Assembly: GCA_006227775.1 (NCBI GenBank)
Contig: SBFV01000392.1
Location: forward strand, 1 to 9,438
DNA: 9,438 nt
Reading direction: 5' to 3'
DNA from: Gammaproteobacteria bacterium
Lineage (GTDB): Bacteria > Pseudomonadota > Gammaproteobacteria > Chromatiales > Chromatiaceae
Shown: positions 1 through 4,951 of the stretch, piece by piece
How the letters are laid out: each line of letters starts with the position of its first letter
Position numbering within the stretch: the stretch's first letter is position 1
Made by a program: the position numbers and the translations under genes
The notes under the pieces: model-generated
What the model saw: the letters and a program-made list of their open reading frames with translations, nothing else
The model's database searches: none
What the model was told of the DNA's origin: nothing

Positions 1-15
1 GTCAAGACAACACTT

Positions 16-31
16 GAGGAGGTAGAACCTC
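16..31 (+). promoter_or_regulatory. Strong ribosome binding site inside a small hairpin
   Basis: The Shine-Dalgarno sequence GAGGAGGT (16-23) lies 8 nt before the ATG at 32 and supports that start. Part of it also forms one arm of a perfect palindrome, GAGGT-AGA-ACCTC (19-31), which ends exactly at the start codon. In RNA this 5-bp hairpin would partly hide the Shine-Dalgarno. The palindrome is seen directly; an effect on translation is inference, and a 5-bp match can arise by chance. Confidence 0.5.
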
Positions 32-502
32 ATGGCGTCGGTCGCTTCCTATATCCGTACCCAGGCATCAGTGACGGCGGTCATCAACATGATCGTCAAC
101 CCACTGATTTCTTGGCTCGGCAACCAAGCAAGGGACCCAACGACCATCGCGAACGTCGCCGTCGACATGGTCATTACCTGCCTGATCATGTCGACGGTGA
201 TCGCGTATTTTATCAGCGCGGGAACCCAAAAGGCCCTCAGGGCGGGCAAGCTTGAGGCCCGTTACCCAGAGCGCGGGAATGCACTCGCACGGTTACCCAA
301 ATCCTGGTTCCTCTTTGGGTTGTCGGTGGGTATCGGTTGCGCCCTGGTACTTGTGCCGCTGATGTTCGGGTTATTCAAGCTGTTCGGCGTGGAGGCGCTT
401 CCCTTCTGGGGCCTGGCGGGCTTCAAAGCCATCTACACGGGAACCCTGGCCTATCTGGTCAGCAAATGGGTTATCGAGCGACAACTCGTGGCTTTCGCCT
501 GA
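32..502 (+). CDS. Small four-helix inner-membrane protein, function unknown
   Basis: This 156-residue protein is not recognised as a named family member. Hydrophobicity suggests four membrane segments, at about residues 14-30, 41-62, 92-118 and 123-148. A basic loop (about 66-91, rich in Lys/Arg) lies between helices 2 and 3 and is probably cytoplasmic. There is no cleavable signal peptide and no Cys, His or charged cluster suggesting a catalytic or metal site. The start is well supported by GAGGAGGT 8 nt upstream. A 245-base gap with hairpins separates it from the downstream porin gene, so an operon is uncertain. Codon use is less GC-biased than in the ubi and metH genes, as in the porin. 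That the reading frame is real is well supported; the function is unknown. Confidence 0.75.
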   Translation: MASVASYIRTQASVTAVINMIVNPLISWLGNQARDPTTIANVAVDMVITCLIMSTVIAYFISAGTQKALRAGKLEARYPERGNALARLPKSWFLFGLSVGIGCALVLVPLMFGLFKLFGVEALPFWGLAGFKAIYTGTLAYLVSKWVIERQLVAFA

Positions 503-560
503 CGGATCCCAGACGCCCCGCTATGGTCGGTCTGTGCGGCCGTCCAGTTTCGGTGCAGCA

Positions 561-590
561 TCCATCCCGGTTTCAGACGACCGGGGTGGA
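561..590 (+). terminator. Hairpin downstream of the membrane-protein gene, possible terminator
   Basis: An 11-bp inverted repeat (561-571 with 580-590) contains one G-T wobble and an 8-nt loop, and starts 58 nt after the stop at 502. The stem is GC-rich. No T-tract follows, so it is not a textbook intrinsic terminator. It may instead be an mRNA-end stabiliser. Confidence 0.35.
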
Positions 591-615
591 GGTCGAGTCA
601 CTGGCGCCCGATGGT

Positions 616-660
616 CGCACCCCAAGTGCCGTAGGCGCACGCAAAGGGGCCTGGGGTGCG
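616..660. repeat. Inverted repeat with nested hairpin in the porin upstream region
   Basis: CGCACCCCA (616-624) is mirrored exactly by TGGGGTGCG (652-660). Inside lies a smaller stem, GTGCC-GTA-GGCGC, with one wobble pair. Together with the hairpin at 561-590 this makes the 503-747 gap unusually structured. It sits about 90 nt before the porin start and could be a leader structure or part of a transcript end. No promoter is evident nearby. Confidence 0.4.
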
Positions 661-747
661 GGCCTCGTCGCGCAGGGGACCGGTGAAGTCTGCCTACGCT
701 TTCAGGTTTAACCAACCTCGGATTTCCCCTTCACTGGAGATGGCGCT

Positions 748-2124
748 ATGCATGCAGTTCCTCGCGTTTCGCGCCTTTGGCTGGGTGCGTTCCTTGGCTT
801 CGCGTTGCAGGGTGGCCAACTTGGTGCGGAGGAAGACCCAGCGATAAGCTTTCCGTTCCGGGGTCTGATCGCGACCAACCCCCAAGGGGCCTACAGCTTC
901 GTTGGCAACGACTATTTGGGACGCGCACTCGGGCTTGACGATTCCTCCGGGCTGCGCATCGGCGGATACCTTATCCCTGAGCTTGACTGGGTGGCAGCGG
1001 GCGGGGTGGAGCCCCAGTCGGTATTTGGCAGCATCGCACTGGGGTTGCACACTTTGCTCGACACCCAGAAGGCATTCGCTATCCCGGGCGGGACCTTGGG
1101 CGTAGAGTTTCTTTTCTCCTCCGGTGGGGCGAACAACAATGCGGCAGGTTCCGTCCAGCTATACACCAATATGACCGCGAATGATCCGATCAACCGGCAG
1201 GAGATGGCGCAACTCTGGTGGCACCAACGCCTGTTTGACGATCGGTTGCTCGTGCAAATCGGTAAGATGAACGGGGCAGGTCATTTCAATACCGTCTTAC
1301 AGCCGGTCATCGTCAGTGAGCCCCATCTCCAGGACCGTGACATCAGCAACCTCATCTATGTGCCCGTGGGACTCAATCCGACCCTGTTCGGCAGGCTGCC
1401 CCCCTATCCCGAAACGGCCTACGGGGCGGTGGTGCATTTTCGGCCAACCGCGGATTTTTACCTCTCTTATGGGCTTTTTGATGGCAATATGGCTCGGGGC
1501 ATAGCTACGGGTAATGAATGGTTGCCCGATTTCAACGAATACCTGTTCAACATTGCCGAAGTCGGCTATGCCTGGCGTCTAGGGCGACTAGGCATGCCCG
1601 GGCGAGTCGGGTTGGGGGGCTGGTTGCAGAAGGGCCCGCTTTACACGCCTGCGTTGACGATAGAAGACGATGGCAAGGGCTATTACCTCTTTGCCAATCA
1701 GCGACTGTGGTATCGGCATCCCGCCGCGGATAACTCGGGCCTGATCGGGTATTTACAGTTCGGCCACACGGGATCACAAACCTTAAGCGTAAATAGCTAT
1801 TGGGGCGGCGGGCTTACGGGAATCGGTTTGGTGCCGGGGCGACCTTGGGATACGCTGAATCTCGGGGTAGCCTATTCGCGCCTCAACGACACGCCGGGTG
1901 CGGGCGCATTCTTCTTCCCCGATGTCTCCTCGAACTCAACCGACCTGAGATCTAGCGAACTGATGGTACAGGCGGCCTACCAGGCGAACTTTGCGTTCGG
2001 TACCCCCGCGAATTATTGGACCCTCAGCGCGATATTGGCCTATACGTACATCCCCACGCCTGGGCAGCGTCCGGACCTGCCCGCCGCGCACGTGATATCG
2101 GCACGCTTGGTCGCCTTGTTCTAG
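748..2124 (+). CDS. Carbohydrate-selective porin, OprB family
   Basis: This 458-residue outer-membrane beta-barrel protein probably passes sugars or other small solutes. Residues 1-27 form a signal peptide with a basic start, a Leu/Phe/Gly-rich core and likely cleavage after LGA. The mature part alternates short amphipathic strands with Gly/Asn/Asp-rich turns. OprB-like features include a Gly-Gly-Tyr-Leu-Ile-Pro-Glu-Leu-Asp-Trp segment near residue 70, and a C-terminal strand ending in Ala-Leu-Phe, the terminal Phe being typical for barrel assembly. The length fits OprB (about 400-460). GGAG (736-739), 8 nt before ATG 748, supports the start. Three stops in a row (TAG TAA TAG, 2122-2130) end the frame. 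Substrate specificity cannot be read from sequence, and another porin of similar build is possible. Codon use is less GC-rich than in the downstream genes. Confidence 0.75.
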   Translation: MHAVPRVSRLWLGAFLGFALQGGQLGAEEDPAISFPFRGLIATNPQGAYSFVGNDYLGRALGLDDSSGLRIGGYLIPELDWVAAGGVEPQSVFGSIALGLHTLLDTQKAFAIPGGTLGVEFLFSSGGANNNAAGSVQLYTNMTANDPINRQEMAQLWWHQRLFDDRLLVQIGKMNGAGHFNTVLQPVIVSEPHLQDRDISNLIYVPVGLNPTLFGRLPPYPETAYGAVVHFRPTADFYLSYGLFDGNMARGIATGNEWLPDFNEYLFNIAEVGYAWRLGRLGMPGRVGLGGWLQKGPLYTPALTIEDDGKGYYLFANQRLWYRHPAADNSGLIGYLQFGHTGSQTLSVNSYWGGGLTGIGLVPGRPWDTLNLGVAYSRLNDTPGAGAFFFPDVSSNSTDLRSSELMVQAAYQANFAFGTPANYWTLSAILAYTYIPTPGQRPDLPAAHVISARLVALF

Positions 2125-2449
2125 TAATAGAGCCGCAAACACCTCCGATGCACCAGCGATAGGCGGGACTGCAATTTTGGTTCCTAACATCCTGTCGGAC
2201 TTTCACGGTTTCGTGCGGGGGAGACGCCCAGTAGAATCGCCCTGACCGACGTCGCTGATCGGCATCGACGAGGAGGGTCGGGGGGCGGCGGGCGGGGGTG
2301 TCGACCGCAAGGAGGCGGTCGTCAAGCCTACAGGGACGTATTCACGGCGTCCCCCGCCAGCCGCCCCCCGACCCGGTAACGCCAGCTAATCCTCCTCTGG
2401 TGCTTTCCCCCCGCGCGCCCATCCATTTCGTCATAGGGAGCCCCTAGGG
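2125..2449. other. Intergenic region between the porin gene and ubiV
   Basis: This 325-base gap contains no convincing gene. From left to right it holds extra in-frame stops after the porin (2125-2130), about 140 bases without clear signals apart from small dyads such as CACG-GTTT-CGTG, the 100-bp structured repeat (2275-2374), and a 75-base leader to ubiV. A -10-like GCTAAT begins 10 nt after the repeat but has no good -35 partner. I see no FNR-type TTGAT-N4-ATCAA site, although ubiUV is FNR-controlled in E. coli. Confidence 0.6.
2275..2374 (+). repeat. 100-bp structured palindromic repeat, copy A (upstream of ubiV)
   Basis: The element starts with GGGTCGG and ends with CCGACCC. Positions 1-24 pair with 77-100, with one G-A mismatch. 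Inside is a perfect 6-bp hairpin (GACCGC/GCGGTC, 2303-2320), then a conserved stretch containing GTCAAGCCT, CAGGGACG and ATTCACGG. GGGACG within it can also pair with CGTCCC at the base of the right arm. A second copy lies at 7361-7460 on the minus strand, with 83 of 100 positions identical and no gaps. Positions 41-86 differ at only 3 of 46. The element contains no reading frame and I do not see a convincing target-site duplication at its ends. It may be a cis-acting RNA, a terminator-like structure or a small interspersed repeat. Confidence 0.9.
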
Positions 2450-3346
2450 ATGAAACTCGCCCTTGGTCCATTGCTGTATTACTGGCCCCGCCAGGAGACC
2501 CTGGCCTTTTACGCCAGCATCGCCACCAGCCCGGTGGATACGGTCTATCTCGGCGAGACGGTCTGCTCCCGCCGCCACGAGCTGCGCCTGGACGACTGGT
2601 TTGGCCTGGCCCGGGATCTCGCCGCCGCCGGCAAGGAGGTGGTCCTGTCCACCCAGAGCCTGATCGAGTCCGAATCGGACCTCAAGACCCTGCGGCAGAT
2701 CACCGGTCAGGACGACTTCCGGGTCGAAGCCAACGACATGGGGGCGGTCCGCCTGCTGGAGGCCGACCAAGTCGTCAACTGGATCGCCGGACCGACCCTG
2801 AACATCTTCAATCCCCAGACCCTGGAACTGCTGATGGCGGCCGGGGCGAGGCGCTGGGTCGTGGCGCCGGAGATCGCGGGAAGCGATCTGGCGGCGGTTC
2901 GCAACCGCCTCGCCCAGCCCATCGAGACCGAGGTCTATGCCTATGGTCGCCTGCCCCTGGCCTATTCCGCCCGTTGCTTCACCGCGCGCCATTTCAACCT
3001 GCAAAAGGACGCCTGCGAGTTCCGCTGCCTGTCGGTCCAGGATGGCATCGTGCTGCGCACCCGCGAGGGCGAGCCCTTCCTCACCCTAAACGGAATACAG
3101 ACCCAGTCGGCGCGGGTCCACAACCTGCTCGCCGACCTGCCGAACCTGGCCGGCCGCGTCGAAGTGTTGCGCATCAGCCCCCAAGGCGCCCACACCCTGG
3201 ACATCGTCACCCTGTTCCGCGCCGCCCTGGACGGCAAGCTGACCCCGGCCGCCGCCCTGGATGCCAGCCGTGACTTTATGCCCGAGTCCGCCTGCAATGG
3301 TTTCTGGCACGGTCGGCCCGGGGTCGAGCAGTACGTCGCCGCCTGA
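2450..3346 (+). CDS. ubiV: UbiV, [4Fe-4S] U32-family protein of O2-independent ubiquinone synthesis
   Basis: UbiV acts with UbiU as a heterodimer in O2-independent ring hydroxylation of ubiquinone precursors, using prephenate as oxygen donor (known for E. coli). The 298-residue protein aligns with E. coli UbiV from start to end: an N-terminal Leu-Gly-Pro-Leu-Leu-Tyr-Tyr-Trp-Pro, then LPLAYSARCFTARH, LNGIQT, SPQG and a C-terminal CNGFW. The four cluster cysteines are present at 39, 176, 189 and 193; C39 and the CX12CX3C spacing match E. coli C39/C180/C193/C197. The protein is cytosolic with no signal peptide. AGGGAG (2435-2440) lies 9 nt before the ATG. The 100-bp repeat ends 75 nt upstream. 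ubiT follows on the same strand after 163 bases. The usual partner ubiU is not in the window; the upstream neighbour is a porin gene. Despite the U32 family name it is not expected to be a peptidase. Confidence 0.95.
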   Translation: MKLALGPLLYYWPRQETLAFYASIATSPVDTVYLGETVCSRRHELRLDDWFGLARDLAAAGKEVVLSTQSLIESESDLKTLRQITGQDDFRVEANDMGAVRLLEADQVVNWIAGPTLNIFNPQTLELLMAAGARRWVVAPEIAGSDLAAVRNRLAQPIETEVYAYGRLPLAYSARCFTARHFNLQKDACEFRCLSVQDGIVLRTREGEPFLTLNGIQTQSARVHNLLADLPNLAGRVEVLRISPQGAHTLDIVTLFRAALDGKLTPAAALDASRDFMPESACNGFWHGRPGVEQYVAA

Positions 3347-3366
3347 TCTGACCTGACCTGATCTGG

Positions 3367-3449
3367 GAGGCTGGGAAAAGCCTCTTACCTGGAATCGGAA
3401 GATCCTTAACAACAATGAGATAGCAAGTCTTGGGCGGGGAAAAATCCCC
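3367..3449 (+). terminator. Two short hairpins in the ubiV-ubiT gap, the second terminator-like
   Basis: The first hairpin is GAGGCT (3367-3372) with AGCCTC (3379-3384). The second is GGGGA-AAAA-TCCCC (3436-3449), followed by the T-rich TATTTCTT. Both stems are short (6 and 5 bp), so termination would be partial at best. The gap also has TGATCTG twice (3344-3350 overlapping the ubiV stop, and 3359-3365). The features are compatible with attenuated read-through into ubiT or with nothing at all. Confidence 0.3.
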
Positions 3450-3509
3450 TATTTCTTCGCCAGCGCTTACCCTGACCCTGATCGTGCCCACCCGGACTGG
3501 ACCAGCCTC

Positions 3510-4211
3510 ATGACCTTTCCGCCCCGTCTGCCCTCGCCGCCCCCCTTCCTCGCCGAGCCCCTCGACCGGTTGCGCCGCCGGATCGATGAACGGCTGGACA
3601 ATCCCGGTATTCCCGATTTCAACCTGCCTCCCGCCGTGGCCCGGATCATCTCCCGGCTACCGGCCCAGCCCCCCGCCCTGGCCCTCACCACGGCCCTGAA
3701 TCTGGCCCTCGATCGCCTCCTGCCCCGGGACAGCCTCGAACCCCTGCAAGGGCGCTGGCTGCGCCTGGTCATCACCGACGCCGGTCTGACCCTCGACTTT
3801 CACCTGGCCGGCAAGTATTTCCGGCCAGGCCGCCCGGGTGGGCCTGGCTTACAAAGCGGTCATACCGGCCATGGCGGGCAAGGTGGGCATAGCGGGGGGC
3901 ATACCGGGCACGGTGGGCAAGGTGGGCATAGCGGGCACGGTGGGCTCGACGGGCGTGGTGGGCAAGGGACCGGCGGCAAACCCGACGTCACCCTGACCGC
4001 CCGGACCCGCGACTACCTGGCCCTGGCCCTGCGCGAGGAAGATGCCGATACCCTGTTCTTCAGCCGCCGCCTACGCATGGAAGGGGCCACGCATCTGGGG
4101 CTGCTGGTCAAGAACACCCTCGACGCCGTGGACTGGTCCGCCTTCCGGGAACGCCTGGAGCGCTTCCTGCCACCGCGGAGCGAAGAGACGGGCCGCTATT
4201 CGGCGGTTTGA
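3510..4211 (+). CDS. ubiT: UbiT, SCP2-domain lipid-binding protein with a Gly/His repeat insertion
   Basis: UbiT is the lipid-carrier accessory protein of the O2-independent ubiquinone pathway, thought to hold the hydrophobic intermediates in its SCP2 pocket. The UbiT match is in two blocks: residues about 40-103 (including LEPLQGRWLRL and FHLAGKYF) and 158-222 (DVTLTARTRDYLALAL, DADTLFFSRRLRMEG, HLGLLVKNTLDAVDW), the latter very close to E. coli. Between them, at about 104-157, lies a Gly/His/Gln-rich insert made of two identical 13-residue repeats (117-129, 130-142) and a decayed third. The N-terminus is Pro-rich. At 233 residues it is longer than E. coli UbiT (about 174), mainly because of the insert and the N-terminus. 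The reading frame stays open throughout, so this is an insertion, not a frameshift. The ATG at 3510 has only a weak upstream GGA, so the start is less certain than the frame. Confidence 0.9.
   Translation: MTFPPRLPSPPPFLAEPLDRLRRRIDERLDNPGIPDFNLPPAVARIISRLPAQPPALALTTALNLALDRLLPRDSLEPLQGRWLRLVITDAGLTLDFHLAGKYFRPGRPGGPGLQSGHTGHGGQGGHSGGHTGHGGQGGHSGHGGLDGRGGQGTGGKPDVTLTARTRDYLALALREEDADTLFFSRRLRMEGATHLGLLVKNTLDAVDWSAFRERLERFLPPRSEETGRYSAV
3858..3935 (+). repeat. Two 39-bp tandem repeats inside ubiT, with a degenerate third
   Basis: Two exact-length 39-bp units (3858-3896 and 3897-3935) encode the identical 13-residue unit GHTGHGGQGGHSG. A degenerate continuation runs to about 3968. The units differ at four bases, all third codon positions and all synonymous. 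Length in multiples of 3 keeps the frame. The array contributes six histidines, with a seventh just after it. Confidence 0.95.
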
Positions 4212-4229
4212 TCGACCCAGGCTGGCCAA

Positions 4230-4265
4230 GCTGGGTAAGCGTTCATGGCTGGGTAAGCGTCCATA
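4230..4265. repeat. 18-bp tandem duplication
   Basis: GCTGGGTAAGCGTTCATG (4230-4247) is followed directly by GCTGGGTAAGCGTCCATA (4248-4265), with 16 of 18 bases the same. It begins 18 nt after the ubiT stop. No function is apparent. Confidence 0.8.
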
Positions 4266-4315
4266 CTCCCCTGCCGCCTGGTCCGGCATGAGCAGCGCAA
4301 CCCGCTGATTCTCCT

Positions 4316-4355
4316 ACTCCCTCCCCCCTGGTGGGAGAGGGTCGGGGAGAGGGGG
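4316..4355. repeat. C/G-rich interspersed-type repeat (CTCCC...GGGAGAGGG...GGGGAGAGGG)
   Basis: A C-rich block is followed by TGGTGGGAGAGGGTCGGGGA and a G-rich tail. This resembles a C/G-rich intergenic repeat common in many proteobacterial genomes, where pyrimidine blocks of the type CCCTCTCCC face their complement. The stem here is imperfect. Assignment is from pattern memory, with no search done. Confidence 0.5.
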
Positions 4356-4390
4356 TAAGAAGGGTTTCAAACGGGCGGGCTTGAGTTTGC

Positions 4391-4422
4391 CCACCAGGTA
4401 ATGCCGTCGGCATACCTGGTGG
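4391..4422. terminator. Strong palindrome between convergent genes, possible bidirectional terminator or REP-like element
   Basis: CCACCAGGTAATGCC (4391-4405) pairs with GGCATACCTGGTGG (4409-4422), giving 14 pairs with one bulged A and a 3-nt loop. It lies 179 bases after the ubiT stop and 83 bases beyond the end of the minus-strand gene. There is no T-tract on either side, so factor-independent termination is not certain; REP-like repeat or mRNA stabiliser are alternatives. Confidence 0.5.
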
Positions 4423-4505
4423 CCGTCATGGGTACAGGGACCTGCGGCGCGACCCAGGCGCAATACCTGGGGTAAGGGCTGAAGTCTCCATTGCTGCCTG
4501 GCTGC

Positions 4506-4853
4506 CTACTTCTCCTTGGCGGCGGGTGCGGCCGGGGACAGGAGCGGTGGGTAGGCGTAGGGGACCGTCAGACCGTAGTAGGGATAGGCGAGAAACGGAT
4601 TGCCCCAGCCGTAATAGCGATAGGGATTGTAACCATAGTAATTGTAGCCCCAATAACCCGGTCCACCCCAATAGCCGGGTCCACCCCAATAACCGGGTCC
4701 ACCCCAATAACCGGGTCCCCACCAGCCCGGACCACCCCAGCCGCCAAAGCCGAAGTTGAAACCGAAGAAGCCGAAGAAGGCTTGAGATTGAGTAGGCACC
4801 GCCAGCGAGAGGACCGCGACCAGTGCCGCCGCAAGGAACGAATGGCGAATCAT
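4506..4853 (-). CDS. Secreted Gly/Tyr/Trp-rich protein, candidate sulfur globule protein
   Basis: The 115-residue precursor has a clear signal peptide (residues 1-25: basic start, Ala/Leu/Val core, cleavage after SQA), leaving a mature protein of 90 residues. The mature part is mostly Gly, Tyr, Trp, Phe, Pro and Asn, with 16 Tyr and 8 Trp. It has four PGYWGG-type units at about residues 46-69, a Tyr/Asn-rich section, and a short Pro/Ala tail ending in KEK. This matches the known character of sulfur globule envelope proteins of purple sulfur bacteria: small, exported, Gly- and Tyr-rich, repetitive and about 8-11 kDa. Identity is inferred from composition only; another Gly-rich envelope or matrix protein is possible. 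The start has a strong AGGAGGTG (4858-4865) 4 nt before ATG. It is a single gene, 80 bases downstream of the hemerythrin gene's stop. Confidence 0.55.
   Translation of the reverse strand: MIRHSFLAAALVAVLSLAVPTQSQAFFGFFGFNFGFGGWGGPGWWGPGYWGGPGYWGGPGYWGGPGYWGYNYYGYNPYRYYGWGNPFLAYPYYGLTVPYAYPPLLSPAAPAAKEK
4648..4719 (-). repeat. Four 18-bp tandem repeats encoding PGYWGG units
   Basis: Four consecutive 18-bp units (plus strand form CCCCAATAACCGGGTCCA) at 4648-4665, 4666-4683, 4684-4701 and 4702-4719 differ by only one or two bases each. They encode six-residue Gly-Pro-Gly-Tyr-Trp-Gly repeats in the secreted protein. Their near identity suggests recent duplication by slippage; unit number may vary between strains. 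Confidence 0.9.
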
Positions 4854-4914
4854 GCTACACCTCCTGACGCGTTTCCCGCCCCCGGGCCCCCGGAGGGGAT
4901 TACAACGCGGTCTT

Positions 4915-4951
4915 GCAAAATGAATATAGCATATTAGTGATTGCTTATTTG
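4915..4951 (-). promoter_or_regulatory. AT-rich island upstream of the Gly/aromatic-rich gene, candidate promoter
   Basis: In a GC-rich setting this stretch is strikingly AT-rich and spans the TAA stop of the hemerythrin gene (4934-4936). On the minus strand it offers -10-like TATATT and TAATAT, and it contains the palindrome AATAT-AGC-ATATT (4923-4935). No convincing -35 is seen. The 62 bases between island and ATG would be the leader. It fits a dedicated promoter for the secreted protein, with the palindrome as promoter core or operator. Confidence 0.35.

Larger units (their letters stand above)
4212..4505. other. Convergent intergenic region between ubiT and the Gly/aromatic-rich gene
   Basis: This 294-base gap lies between two genes that point at each other. 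No coding frame in it resembles a protein. It contains an 18-bp tandem duplication (4230-4265), a C/G-rich repeat (4316-4355) and a strong palindrome (4391-4422). Such regions often collect transcript-end structures and interspersed repeats. Confidence 0.6.

Noticed and set aside
337..711. Plus-strand open frame overlapping the end of the first gene and the hairpin region
   Set aside because: It overlaps the membrane-protein gene in another frame, gives an Arg/Gly-rich product without structure, and runs through the two inverted repeats.
2275..2374. Insertion-sequence end or MITE with target-site duplication
   Set aside because: No transposase is present, flanking bases show no convincing direct duplication at either copy, and conservation is greatest in the core rather than at the tips. 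A MITE origin is not excluded but cannot be supported here.
2444..3004. Minus-strand open frame of 186 codons over ubiV
   Set aside because: It lies wholly within the well-conserved ubiV gene in antisense and resembles no protein family.
2450..3346. U32-family collagenase/peptidase
   Set aside because: The C39 and CX12CX3C cysteines and the end-to-end match to E. coli UbiV show the Fe-S ubiquinone-synthesis member of the family rather than a peptidase.
3858..3968. CRISPR-like array from the regular repeats in this stretch
   Set aside because: The units are directly adjacent without spacers, in frame, and code for the Gly/His insert of UbiT.
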